Source: Candidatus Delongbacteria bacterium
GTDB taxonomy: Bacteria; Delongbacteria; UBA4055
Assembly: GCA_027858795.1 (NCBI GenBank)
Contig: JAQICF010000064.1
Location: 1-59,034 of the forward strand
DNA length: 59,034 nucleotides
Direction: 5' to 3'
In this document: positions 24,911 to 33,915 of the stretch, piece by piece
Layout of the letters: every line of letters begins with the position of its first letter
Numbering within the stretch: the stretch's first letter is position 1
Program-made: the position numbers and the translations under genes
The notes under the pieces: generated by a model
What the model saw: only the letters and a program-made list of their open reading frames with translations
Databases searched by the model: none
Told to the model about the DNA's origin: nothing

Positions 24911-25359
24911 AACTTTTTATTGACGGGGATGCACTTCCTAATATATTAAAACCGATTTTGAACAGGGCTATAGACCGTCTGAAAATTCAAACTTTTGCAA
25001 TTTCAAATAAACCTATCAATGTTGGCAGGTCAAAATATATTGAATATATTCTTGTAGGTGCAGGGGCGGATATTGCAGATGATCGTATTGTTGAAATGGT
25101 TGAGGAGGGAGATCTGGTTATCACAGCGGATATTCCACTTGCTGACAGGGTTATTACGAAGAAGGCACATGCTTTAGATCACAGAGGTAAATTTTTCACT
25201 GAGGATAATATCAAGCATTATCTATCTATTCGAAATGCTATGCAGGAATTTCGAGATATCGGGGTTCAGACTCAGGGTCCCCCACCTTTTAAGCAAAAAG
25301 ATGCACATGAATTTGCAAATCAGTTGAATAATTTTTTAGTTAAGAATGTTAAAGGGTAA
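24907..25359 (+). CDS. YaiI/YqxD family protein (UPF0178, DUF188)
   Basis: 150 residues, typical length. PIN-like nuclease-fold family. Markers: N-terminal IDGDALP, the GADIADDRIVEMVEEGDLVI block, TADIPLADRVI, ALDHRGKFFTEDNI and the C-terminal GPPPFKQKDAHEFANQL. The conserved acidic residues suggest metal-dependent nucleic-acid chemistry, but no activity is established. It overlaps ywbE by 4 nt, and a Cys/His-motif gene starts 4 nt after its stop. Confidence 0.94.
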   Translation: MKLFIDGDALPNILKPILNRAIDRLKIQTFAISNKPINVGRSKYIEYILVGAGADIADDRIVEMVEEGDLVITADIPLADRVITKKAHALDHRGKFFTEDNIKHYLSIRNAMQEFRDIGVQTQGPPPFKQKDAHEFANQLNNFLVKNVKG

Positions 25360-25362
25360 ATA

Positions 25363-25716
25363 ATGAGCGTTAAAAGTACTACATGTTTTAATAAAAAAAA
25401 TGGTAAGCCTCTTACCGAATATTATACTGAAAGTGATGCTCAGGAAGGTGCTGATTATGCTAATGGTTTACGGAATTTTAATTTAGCTCCCTACAAATGT
25501 GATAACTGTGGTTTATGGCATTTGTCTCCCCAAAACAGGCAAACACCGAGTACGAAATGTAGTATCTGTAGAGATAGAAATGGGAAGTTTAAAGATCTTT
25601 ATCACTCGGAAAGGACTGCGAGGAGAAGAGCAGAGATCTTACTTAAAGAGCAAGGCGTACGGTTGGATGTTTATGAATGTCCAAATGAGAATGGGTGGCA
25701 TTTGACGAAAGGGTAG
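25363..25716 (+). CDS. Small protein with a duplicated Cys/His (zinc-finger-like) motif
   Basis: 117 residues, no recognised family. It is built of two homologous halves. The first (about 7-56) reads TTCFNKKNGKPLTEYYTESD, then YKCDNCGLWHLSP. The second (about 64-116) reads TKCSICRDRNGKFKDLYHSE, then YECPNENGWHLTK. Each unit has Cys near its start, a helical A-rich middle and a C-x2-C/N-x-W-H end; the second unit lost one terminal Cys. Zinc binding and nucleic-acid contact are plausible but inferred. It follows yaiI by 4 nt and ends the ywbE operon; the next gene is convergent. Confidence 0.75.
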   Translation: MSVKSTTCFNKKNGKPLTEYYTESDAQEGADYANGLRNFNLAPYKCDNCGLWHLSPQNRQTPSTKCSICRDRNGKFKDLYHSERTARRRAEILLKEQGVRLDVYECPNENGWHLTKG

Positions 25717-25719
25717 AGG

Positions 25720-26307
25720 TTACTCCTTCAAAACCATATCAATACACATTACAGCAGCAAGTATAAGTAATCTTATAGGGTTGTCTTTCTGAACATTTTC
25801 GTTAATATCGAGCATATAATTATCTGCAGAAGTAAATAATTCTTTCCCAAGTCCAGCCCATTTTTTACTTACGTGAGCAAACTCCATTTCATCTTTCATG
25901 AATTTAAAATCCCAGCTGGTCCATTTACCTTTCAGAGTACATAAGAAATTCTCATTTGCATCAAGAACATCGAATTTTCCACCAATAGAAAATAACTTCT
26001 GTTTAAAAATCCCAACTAAGTTTTCATTCTCGTCGAAGACTTGAACTTTGGAAAGAAAAATTGAAATCCCTCGCTTTACAGTTAGAACTTTTTCTCCAGT
26101 TGCCGTTTTTATCTCGACTTCAAAAGGAGTCATTCTCTTATAGTCAGTGAAACGAAGCATTTTTGTGATGAATCCAAGTTTCTCTTCACGGCAAGTCATA
26201 GTTATCTCTTGAGTTTCAGGGTCGAGAATGTCATAGTTATTTGCTGCTTTGAATACTCCGAGATGCTCTTTCACAAAAAAAAGATTTTTCTCTAAAATTG
26301 AATTCAT
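25720..26307 (-). CDS. Phospholipid scramblase/LURP-one-like protein
   Basis: 195 residues. The fold resembles the tubby-like/scramblase family: ILEKNLFFVKEHLGVFKAAN, repeated beta-hairpins with VLTVKRGISIFLSKVQVFDE, LVGIFKQKLFSIGGKFDVLD and GKWTSWDFKF. It ends in a hydrophobic helix (NPIRLLILAAVMCIDMVLKE). Bacterial members are uncharacterised; the terminal helix suggests membrane association. It overlaps nothing and sits 14 nt downstream of the SDR gene on the same strand, so the two are probably co-transcribed. The 3' end almost abuts the convergent gene (3 nt). Confidence 0.72.
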   Translation of the reverse strand: MNSILEKNLFFVKEHLGVFKAANNYDILDPETQEITMTCREEKLGFITKMLRFTDYKRMTPFEVEIKTATGEKVLTVKRGISIFLSKVQVFDENENLVGIFKQKLFSIGGKFDVLDANENFLCTLKGKWTSWDFKFMKDEMEFAHVSKKWAGLGKELFTSADNYMLDINENVQKDNPIRLLILAAVMCIDMVLKE

Positions 26308-26321
26308 GATTTCTCCGTTTA

Positions 26322-27089
26322 TTAATTTTTATGAACTACTGTTCCGGAAGCCTGAGCGGTAGGTGTAACGGTCACTTCGCATATTTGTACATGATCAGGT
26401 ACCTGGGCAGAGTATAAAACAATATCAGCAATATCATCTGCGGTTAAAGCTTTTAAACCTTTGTAAACATTCTTAGCCTTATCTTCATCTCCATGAAATC
26501 TGACAACACTGAAATTTGTTTCGACTAACCCGGGTTGAATATTAGTAACTCTTACAGGCGAGTCAACAGTATCCATTCTCATACCATCACTGATAGCTTT
26601 AGCAGCGGCTTTCACACCGCAATAGACAGCACCTTTTGGATAAGCTGCAACACCTGCGATCGAACCTATGTTGATTACATGCCCAACATTACTTTTCAAC
26701 ATCAATGGAACGATAGCTCTAGATAGATAAAGAAGTCCTTTTACATTAGAATCGATCATTTCATCCCAATCATCTAAATTACCATCCTGGAATTTATCAA
26801 ATCCTAAAGCACCACCGGCGTTATTGACAAGAACTGCGATCTTCTGCCATTTCTTAGGAAGTTCATCAATTACGATAGAAACTTTTTCTCTGTCTCGCAC
26901 ATCAAGCTGATAAGTGAGGATCTCTGTATCATATTTTTCATTTATTTTATCAGCAACTTTGATAAGTTTATCAATATTTCTACTGCAAAGAATTAATTTG
27001 GCACCTTTTTCAGCAAACTGTTCAGCACATGCTTGACCTATTCCACTATTAGCTCCGCTGATGAATACGATCTTATTCTTCAATTTCAT
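26322..27089 (-). CDS. Short-chain dehydrogenase/reductase (YdfG-like)
   Basis: 255 residues. A classical SDR: nucleotide motif SGANSGIG (about 10-17), NNAGG at about 89-93, catalytic Ser in NIGSIAG and YCGVK (Tyr-x3-Lys), then IQPGLVETNF. The region after NIDKL and the VVHKN end resemble YdfG, the NADP-dependent 3-hydroxy acid/serine dehydrogenase. The exact substrate cannot be read from sequence. The start MKLKNKIVFISGAN has GGAGA upstream. Confidence 0.92.
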   Translation of the reverse strand: MKLKNKIVFISGANSGIGQACAEQFAEKGAKLILCSRNIDKLIKVADKINEKYDTEILTYQLDVRDREKVSIVIDELPKKWQKIAVLVNNAGGALGFDKFQDGNLDDWDEMIDSNVKGLLYLSRAIVPLMLKSNVGHVINIGSIAGVAAYPKGAVYCGVKAAAKAISDGMRMDTVDSPVRVTNIQPGLVETNFSVVRFHGDEDKAKNVYKGLKALTADDIADIVLYSAQVPDHVQICEVTVTPTAQASGTVVHKN

Positions 27090-27179
27090 GGTATTCTCCT
27101 ACAATTTTTGGTTAGGTATAATTTAGGAAATAATTTATTCTTTTACAACAAAAACACATGATGAATGTCATAATAAAGA

Positions 27180-27208
27180 TTGACTATTATAATAGTTTGC
27201 ATTATTTT
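27180..27208 (+). promoter_or_regulatory. Predicted promoter of the C25 peptidase gene
   Basis: TTGACT (27180-27185), 17-nt spacer, TATTTT (27203-27208), about 70 nt before the start codon. Confidence 0.6.
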
Positions 27209-27277
27209 TTGCACCAAGTAAACCACGAATAGTAAAGTTCATAGCAGTTAAACCATGTCTAAATTTTGGAGAAGTGT

Positions 27278-30200
27278 ATGTTTAAGTTAAAAAAGTTTTG
27301 TGTGTTGGTGTTTTTTTTGGTAACAACCTTAGTTTTTTCAGAAAAGGTACAATTTCAGAACAGTTGGGGAACGCAAGGATTTAGTTTAACTGAATCGAAA
27401 TCATCAAGTGTATCAATCATTCATTCTATTAATGAGTTTTCTATGACTGAAAACATCATCAATAATGAAATGAAAACTACAGTTCAACTAACCGGTGTAT
27501 TTCTTCAAAATGATGAAGGAGCTCCAAATCTCCCAGGATCGTCAAGGTATATCGCAATACCTCAAGGAGCTTCGGCAAAATATACTATCACTGATTTAAA
27601 AAAGGAAATATATCAGAATGTTGATCTAGCTCCTGCACCGAACATTCCCATAGAATCTGTTGATACTCCGGTGGAGTACATAGAAAATTCGGATATATAT
27701 TCAAAGGATGCTTTTTATCCTTCTTCTCCAGTAATCCTTTCCAAACCTTCTAAGATCAGAGGTGTTGATGTTGTGATGCTGGGAATTACACCTTTTCAGT
27801 ATAATCCTGTAACAAAAGAGCTTATAGTTTACAAAGACATTAAAGTGGATGTTGATTTTGTAGGTGGTAACGGTCATTTTGGAGAGGACAGACTGAGAAA
27901 CAAAGAGTGGGACAGGATCTTAAAGAACACTATAATAAACAACACAGTATTGAAAGATGTGACCTACAAAAAGACTTCCAATTCTAAATCTGACGATTTC
28001 GAATATATTATTATTTGTCCGGATGATGCAACTTTCATCACTTACGCAAATCAGTTAAAGGATTTTCGTATAAAGCAGGGAATAAGAACTGGAGTGGTTA
28101 CAATCACCCAAATAGGCGGAAATACTGAAGCTGCGATCGAAGCTTATATAAATAATGCTTATAATAATTGGGATATTCCTCCTTCAGCAGTGCTATTGCT
28201 GGCAGATTGGGGAACTGAAGGTACAAGTGGCACCATATATGCTCCGACATTTTCAAGTACGACAGATTCTCAATATGACGGCGTTTCTGATAATTTTTAT
28301 GCAGATGTAGATACTTCTGACGGTAAAGCTCTTCCTGAGATCACTTTTGCAAGGATGACAGCTCAAAATGAGGCACATTTGCAAACAATGGTAAGCAAGA
28401 TCATAAACAATGAGACAAATCCAACAATAGATCCAAATTTTTATAATACTCCGATCACCGCTTTGGGTTGGCAGACAGAAAGATGGTTTCAGATCTGTTC
28501 TGAAACTGTTGGCGGATATATGAAGAATGAACTCGGCAAATCACCGGTAAGGATTAATGCTCTTTATGAAGGTAATCCTGACAATGATCCTTGGTCTTCT
28601 GCTATCAACACTTCTCAAGTAATTGATTATTTTGGTCCAAATGGTAGGGGTTACATTCCTGCTACACCTCAGGAGCTGGGTGCATGGACAGGTGGAACTG
28701 CTACTGACGTAGCTAATTCAATAAATGCTGGTGCATTCATGCTCATGCATAGAGACCATGGGTTTGCCTCAGGATGGGGTGAGCCAGATTTTACAACTCC
28801 TGATATTGACTTGCTAACAAACACAAACCCAACATTTATTTTCTCGATGAATTGCGAGAGTGGTGCATTTGATTACACCTACGAAGTGTTTGCGGAAAGA
28901 TTTCACAGATATACATATAACGGTCAAAATTCGGGTGCTTTAGGAGTACTTGTAGCATCTCAAATATCATATTCTTTTGTGAATGATGCTTACACTTGGG
29001 GGGTATTCGATTATATGTGGCCTGATTATATGGATGATTACGGAGCTGCTCCAACAAATAATGATGAGTTTATGCCTGCTTTTGCAAGTGTAAGTGGGAA
29101 ATATTTCCTTGACTATTCAAGCTGGCCTTATAATACTGTGAATAAATTTGATACAAACTATTTGTTCCATCTCCACGGTGATGCTTATATGGTCGTATAT
29201 ACGGAAGTACCACAAAACTTAACAGTTAGTAAACAAGATCTGTATGATGGGGAAACTATATGTTATGTCTCAGCTGATCTAGGAGCAAATATTGCTTTAG
29301 TTGCTAACGGAGAAATACTCGGGACTGGAACAGGTACTGGTGGAATGATTGGAATAGCAATTCCTCCACAGATATTAACAACTGAAATTATTTTAACCGT
29401 AACTAAGCAGAATTATTTCAGATATGAAGAAACTTTTGTCGTGGATGTACCAATAGGTGATATCGGTGGTAGCTCTGCAATTAGTTTGTCGAACTATGAT
29501 TATGGGAATGTAACTGTTGGTGGAAGTTCAACTCAACAATTTACAATAACGAATTCACATAGTACAGAATATCTAGTCGGAGATATCACGACAATACCAG
29601 GTTATACGGTTAACTATGCAACTAAAGACGTTAAAAACACACTTCATTATACTATAGGACCAGATGCCAGTAAAACTTTTGATCTTGTGTTTGATCCAAC
29701 TGCTGAAACAACTTACAATGGAAACATTACAATAACTTCAACGGATACATCTCATGAAACTGAATACATTTCAGTTACTGGTACAGGAGCATTGCCTGAG
29801 ATATCTTTACCTGCCAATATATTAGCTTCAACTGCACCTGAAACAATAACTCAGGAAATCCTTAATATTGTAAATATTGGATTGTCAGATCTGACTTACA
29901 ATGCGGCATTTGAATATAACGGTTATGCGGGATCAGAAGTAGTTCTTAATGAGACTTTTGATACAGCTTTGGACTGGACATCAGCCGGAAGTTTAACTTG
30001 GGTAAGAGATACCGGAACAAATAATCTTGACGGAACACCCTTTGCGGAATTGAACTCTTCCACTTCGGGTCCTTCTTCAACAAAATATGCTACACTTACA
30101 TCTAATATTATTGATGCTACTGAATATGATTCTTACCAGGTAGAGTTCGATCAATACAGATCAAACACAACTACAGGAGCTTATTCTTTAGAAGTGTCCG

Positions 30201-30823
30201 GAGACGGATCATCCTGGACTTCATTGTACAGTGGTACAGCTGCGATAGGAGCATGGGGAAACCCTGATCATCAGATTATTACTATTCCTTCACAATTCTA
30301 TACATCAACAATGCAGCTTCAATTTAATGTAGGCTTGACCAAAGCGAGTGGGTCGTATGCCGTTGATAATATTTCAATAATTGTAGATACTCCTTATTCA
30401 TGGTTGAGCCTTGACGGAGGATTTACTTCGAATGATATAATATCAGGATCAAGTAGCGATGAAATATTACTTAGATTTAATGCAACCGGTTTAGTTGAAG
30501 GGATCTATACAGCTGATATTAGTGTTGAGTCAGATGATCTAGATGAACCATCTGAAATAATACCTGTAATTTTCACTGTAGTAATTGGTGGTCCAACGAT
30601 CCCAGGTGTTCCTTCAAATATCACAACAAGCATATCTGGAACTGATCTAGTAATTGACTGGGATGTTTCTGCGGATGCAACAGGTTATGATGTTTATTCA
30701 TCAGATGATCCTTATGCTGGAGCGTTCACACATGTTACAACTGTTGGGACTAATCAATATACAGTAGCTGCAGATCAAGCAAAATTATTCTACTATATTG
30801 TTGCGACAAATGCTACAAAATAA
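27278..30823 (+). CDS. Secreted gingipain-like (C25) peptidase with Ig-like and FN3-like C-terminal tail
   Basis: 1181 residues from MFKLKKFCVLVFF (GGAG upstream; the TTG at 27266 is rejected). Signal peptide, then a gingipain-type propeptide (about 25-225). The catalytic C25 domain (about 230-650) has IICPDDATFITYANQLKDFR, LLADWG, the catalytic His in MHRDHG (H494) and nucleophile C526 in MNCESG. After it come an Ig-like domain (VTVGGSSTQQFTITNS) and a BACON-like sandwich interrupted by a jelly-roll insert (about 895-1040). The protein ends with the FN3-like cassette ending FYYIVATNATK. It is probably exported by the T9SS and cleaves after Arg/Lys; specificity is inferred from family only. 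Monocistronic, with its own promoter and terminator. Confidence 0.9.
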   Translation: MFKLKKFCVLVFFLVTTLVFSEKVQFQNSWGTQGFSLTESKSSSVSIIHSINEFSMTENIINNEMKTTVQLTGVFLQNDEGAPNLPGSSRYIAIPQGASAKYTITDLKKEIYQNVDLAPAPNIPIESVDTPVEYIENSDIYSKDAFYPSSPVILSKPSKIRGVDVVMLGITPFQYNPVTKELIVYKDIKVDVDFVGGNGHFGEDRLRNKEWDRILKNTIINNTVLKDVTYKKTSNSKSDDFEYIIICPDDATFITYANQLKDFRIKQGIRTGVVTITQIGGNTEAAIEAYINNAYNNWDIPPSAVLLLADWGTEGTSGTIYAPTFSSTTDSQYDGVSDNFYADVDTSDGKALPEITFARMTAQNEAHLQTMVSKIINNETNPTIDPNFYNTPITALGWQTERWFQICSETVGGYMKNELGKSPVRINALYEGNPDNDPWSSAINTSQVIDYFGPNGRGYIPATPQELGAWTGGTATDVANSINAGAFMLMHRDHGFASGWGEPDFTTPDIDLLTNTNPTFIFSMNCESGAFDYTYEVFAERFHRYTYNGQNSGALGVLVASQISYSFVNDAYTWGVFDYMWPDYMDDYGAAPTNNDEFMPAFASVSGKYFLDYSSWPYNTVNKFDTNYLFHLHGDAYMVVYTEVPQNLTVSKQDLYDGETICYVSADLGANIALVANGEILGTGTGTGGMIGIAIPPQILTTEIILTVTKQNYFRYEETFVVDVPIGDIGGSSAISLSNYDYGNVTVGGSSTQQFTITNSHSTEYLVGDITTIPGYTVNYATKDVKNTLHYTIGPDASKTFDLVFDPTAETTYNGNITITSTDTSHETEYISVTGTGALPEISLPANILASTAPETITQEILNIVNIGLSDLTYNAAFEYNGYAGSEVVLNETFDTALDWTSAGSLTWVRDTGTNNLDGTPFAELNSSTSGPSSTKYATLTSNIIDATEYDSYQVEFDQYRSNTTTGAYSLEVSGDGSSWTSLYSGTAAIGAWGNPDHQIITIPSQFYTSTMQLQFNVGLTKASGSYAVDNISIIVDTPYSWLSLDGGFTSNDIISGSSSDEILLRFNATGLVEGIYTADISVESDDLDEPSEIIPVIFTVVIGGPTIPGVPSNITTSISGTDLVIDWDVSADATGYDVYSSDDPYAGAFTHVTTVGTNQYTVAADQAKLFYYIVATNATK

Positions 30824-30843
30824 CTGATTGATTTTAAATTTAT

Positions 30844-30870
30844 AAAAGCCGGTCTTGACCGGCTTTTTTT
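30844..30870 (+). terminator. Intrinsic terminator after the C25 peptidase gene
   Basis: AAAAGCCGGTC-TT-GACCGGCTTTTTTT. Confidence 0.93.
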
Positions 30871-30902
30871 GGTTAAATTGATCAAATGATAGATTATTTT
30901 AG

Positions 30903-30931
30903 TTGACTTCTATGATATTAATCACTATTTT
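30903..30931 (+). promoter_or_regulatory. Predicted promoter of the first S8 peptidase gene
   Basis: TTGACT (30903-30908), 17-nt spacer, TATTTT (30926-30931). Confidence 0.6.
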
Positions 30932-31008
30932 TAATTCGTGAAATAAATGCACATAAAAATTATAAAGTAGTTAAAATTGATATAAACGTTAATAATGAGG
31001 AGAGAAGT

Positions 31009-33789
31009 ATGAGAAAAGTATTAGTAGCGGTAATAATGTTGATTTTTGGTTTCATGGGATTGATGTCTCAGGAAACAAAAATCGTCAATGGTTACAAAGT
31101 TCATCATGGTGAAAGACCTGCTATAGATCTTTCAAAAGTAACAGATAGCATGTATGAACCCGGTAAAATAATGATCAAATTAGCTCCTGAAATGGCTAAT
31201 CTGATAAAAGATGACAAGATAATAAATAATGTTAAAGGAAGTTATGTAAGAACAGGTGTTCAGGCAATTGATGAAATGAATACTAAATTTAAAGCTCAGC
31301 AGTATAGACCTGCACTTTATGGTCTTTATGATGTTTCTCCAGCTTCAGTAAAATTTAGAGACAGACATATTGCTTGGGGTTTCAATCTTTGGCAGGAGAT
31401 CACTCTTGAAGAGGGTGTTAATGTTATTGAAGCAGTAAAAGAATATCAAAATCTTGCTGAGGTTCAAGTTGCAGAACCTGTTTATAAGAAAAGGCTTTAT
31501 TCCGTTGATCCCAAAGCTACTCCAAAATGGATTCCCAATGACCCAAGTTATTCAGATCAGTGGCATTATAATAACACAGGACAAACAGGTGGAACAGTAG
31601 ATTGTGACATTGATCTTCCTGAAGCTTGGGAAATTGAAAAAGGTAATTCAGATGTGATAGTTGCTATTATTGATCAAGGTGTAGAGTTTACTCATCCTGA
31701 TCTAGCTGCAAATATGTGGCCAGCAATTGGACCAGACGGAACTTCAACTAATGCAGATTTTCATGGGTCACATGTAGCCGGAACTGTAGCCGCAGTAACT
31801 AATAACGGTGTTGGTGTTTCAGGAATTGCAGGTGGGTCAGGTTCTGGAGATGGCGTTAGGATAATGTCTATTGATCTTTTTACACCTCAAACTCTTACTA
31901 CGACTTTGGAAATGTTTACTTATGCAGCAGAAAACGGTGCATCAATTACTCAAAACAGTTGGGGTTATGGTGCAGCAGATACTTATAACCAGGTTGATAT
32001 GGATGGTATAGATTATTTTAAAGTAAATGGTGGTGGTTCTGCACTTAATGGAGGAATAACTATTTTTGCTGCAGGAAATGATGATGACGATGGAGCTTGG
32101 TGGCCTGGATATTATAGTGAAGCACTATCTGTGGCAGCTACAAGTTTCGATGATGACAGAGCATATTATTCCAATTACGGAGATTGGGTAGATATAGCTG
32201 CCCCTGGCGGAGATGCATATGATGGAGATGGAAGTAACGGACAAATCTATAGTACTACATCTTTTGCTAACGGTAGTTATGTCTGGATGCAAGGTACATC
32301 AATGGCATGTCCTCACGTTTCTGGAGTAGCTGCATTATTAGTATCAAATGCTTATAGAAATGGTATGGTCTTAAATAATACTGATATTTGGAATTTGTTG
32401 GTTGATAATACTGATAATATTGAAGGTTTAACTCCCGGTTTTGAAGGTTTATTAGGTTCAGGACGACTTAATGCATTTAGTTCATTGACGGCACTTCAAG
32501 ATATGCTTTACACGGATCCTCCAAGTGCACCAACTCTTACAAGTCCTTCAAATGGAAGTACAATAGCTGACGCAACACCTACATTTGACTGGGCAGACAA
32601 TGATGCGACTGCTACATATACAATATTAGCAGATAATGACGCAAATTTTAGTTCGCCAGAGATAAATGAAGTAACTACAGAAAGTGAATATACACCTTCT
32701 GTTAACCTTTCAGAAGAAACTTATTACTGGAAAGTTCTGGCAACGAATTTAATTGGATCAAGTTCGTATACTTCTACATGGGAGACTACAATATCATTTC
32801 CTGATATAAATTTACCTGCGACTACTTCCGCAACTGCTTCTTCTGGATCAACAGTTGCAGATTTATTTGATATTCAGAATACTGGAAACTATACCTTAAG
32901 TTATAGCATGAGCAATGATTATATTGGTTATGCAACTCCACCAGTATCAATACATTCAAATAATTTTGAGAGTGGTTTAGTTTATACAAGTAGTGGAACG
33001 CAACCTTTTGCTGTAGTTTCAGGTATGACTGCAAATTGTGCAAGAGTAAGTGCTTACACAACTCAACAAAATCAATCAAAAACAGGCATATTGACATCTA
33101 CACCTTTTAACGGTACAGGTAATACAGAGCTAAATCTTGAATTTGACCAAATAGCAACATTGACGAATAGTTCTATTACTGTTGAGTATACTGATAATGG
33201 ATCAACATGGTATCCTCTATACACTTCAGCATCTTCGATTACTGATCATAAGACACTTCCATTGACTAATATTTCATCAACAATGCAAATAAAATTCTCT
33301 TGTACATTGAAGAATGCAAGTGGTAGTTCTTGGAGTATTGACAATGTTGTTGTTGGTAATAATGGAGCTCCTCACACTTGGCTAACATTTAATAGTGCAA
33401 CTTCAGGGACAGTTGCAGCATCTGAAAGTAATACTATCGATTTAACTTATGATGCTGGTACTCTTGCAGATGGAGATTATGAAGCTAATATCACAGTTGT
33501 TTCAGATGATCCAGATGAAGCTTCTGAAGTTATCGCTGTAACATTCACCGTTGGTGGATCTACACCTATTCCAGGAGTCCCGGTAAACATTGTGACAAGT
33601 ATTTCCGGAACAGATCTTGTAGTAGACTGGGATGTTTCTGCAAATGCAACAGGATATTATGTTTATTCATCAGATGATCCATATGGTACATTTACTTTTG
33701 TTGGTTCAGTTGGAACAAACCAATATACAGTAGCTGCTAATCAAGCAAAATTATTTTACTATATTGTAGCTACAAACGCAACAAAGTAA
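31009..33789 (+). CDS. Secreted subtilisin-like (S8) peptidase, one FN3-type repeat
   Basis: 926 residues: signal peptide (MRKVLVAVIMLIFGFMGLMS) and a propeptide to about 185 (KVHHGERPAIDLSK, YEPGKIMIKLAPEM). The S8 domain has the full triad D222 (IIDQG), H252 (HGSHVAGT) and S431 (GTSMACPH). Then one FN3-type repeat (TPTFDWADNDATATYTILAD, about 505-595), a BACON-like sandwich with an inserted jelly-roll (about 645-800) and the terminal FN3-like cassette ending FYYIVATNATK. It is closely related to the next gene, so a tandem duplicate. Strong SD GAGGAGAG. T9SS export is likely but inferred from the tail and the nearby sprA. Confidence 0.93.
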   Translation: MRKVLVAVIMLIFGFMGLMSQETKIVNGYKVHHGERPAIDLSKVTDSMYEPGKIMIKLAPEMANLIKDDKIINNVKGSYVRTGVQAIDEMNTKFKAQQYRPALYGLYDVSPASVKFRDRHIAWGFNLWQEITLEEGVNVIEAVKEYQNLAEVQVAEPVYKKRLYSVDPKATPKWIPNDPSYSDQWHYNNTGQTGGTVDCDIDLPEAWEIEKGNSDVIVAIIDQGVEFTHPDLAANMWPAIGPDGTSTNADFHGSHVAGTVAAVTNNGVGVSGIAGGSGSGDGVRIMSIDLFTPQTLTTTLEMFTYAAENGASITQNSWGYGAADTYNQVDMDGIDYFKVNGGGSALNGGITIFAAGNDDDDGAWWPGYYSEALSVAATSFDDDRAYYSNYGDWVDIAAPGGDAYDGDGSNGQIYSTTSFANGSYVWMQGTSMACPHVSGVAALLVSNAYRNGMVLNNTDIWNLLVDNTDNIEGLTPGFEGLLGSGRLNAFSSLTALQDMLYTDPPSAPTLTSPSNGSTIADATPTFDWADNDATATYTILADNDANFSSPEINEVTTESEYTPSVNLSEETYYWKVLATNLIGSSSYTSTWETTISFPDINLPATTSATASSGSTVADLFDIQNTGNYTLSYSMSNDYIGYATPPVSIHSNNFESGLVYTSSGTQPFAVVSGMTANCARVSAYTTQQNQSKTGILTSTPFNGTGNTELNLEFDQIATLTNSSITVEYTDNGSTWYPLYTSASSITDHKTLPLTNISSTMQIKFSCTLKNASGSSWSIDNVVVGNNGAPHTWLTFNSATSGTVAASESNTIDLTYDAGTLADGDYEANITVVSDDPDEASEVIAVTFTVGGSTPIPGVPVNIVTSISGTDLVVDWDVSANATGYYVYSSDDPYGTFTFVGSVGTNQYTVAANQAKLFYYIVATNATK

Positions 33790-33814
33790 AAAAAGCAAAA
33801 GCCATTCTCCAAAG

Positions 33815-33843
33815 ACCGACTATTAAGTCGGTTTTTTTTTTTT
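33815..33843 (+). terminator. Intrinsic terminator after the first S8 gene
   Basis: ACCGACT-ATTA-AGTCGGT with a run of about 12 T. Confidence 0.92.
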
Positions 33844-33847
33844 GTAA

Positions 33848-33876
33848 TTGCCAATGCCAATTTTATTATTTATAAT
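33848..33876 (+). promoter_or_regulatory. Predicted promoter of the second S8 peptidase gene
   Basis: TTGCCA (33848-33853), 17-nt spacer, TATAAT (33871-33876), 39 nt before the start codon. Confidence 0.65.
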
Positions 33877-33915
33877 GAAAGTTAAAGTTAATAAATAAAG
33901 CTTTGGAGGAGAAGA

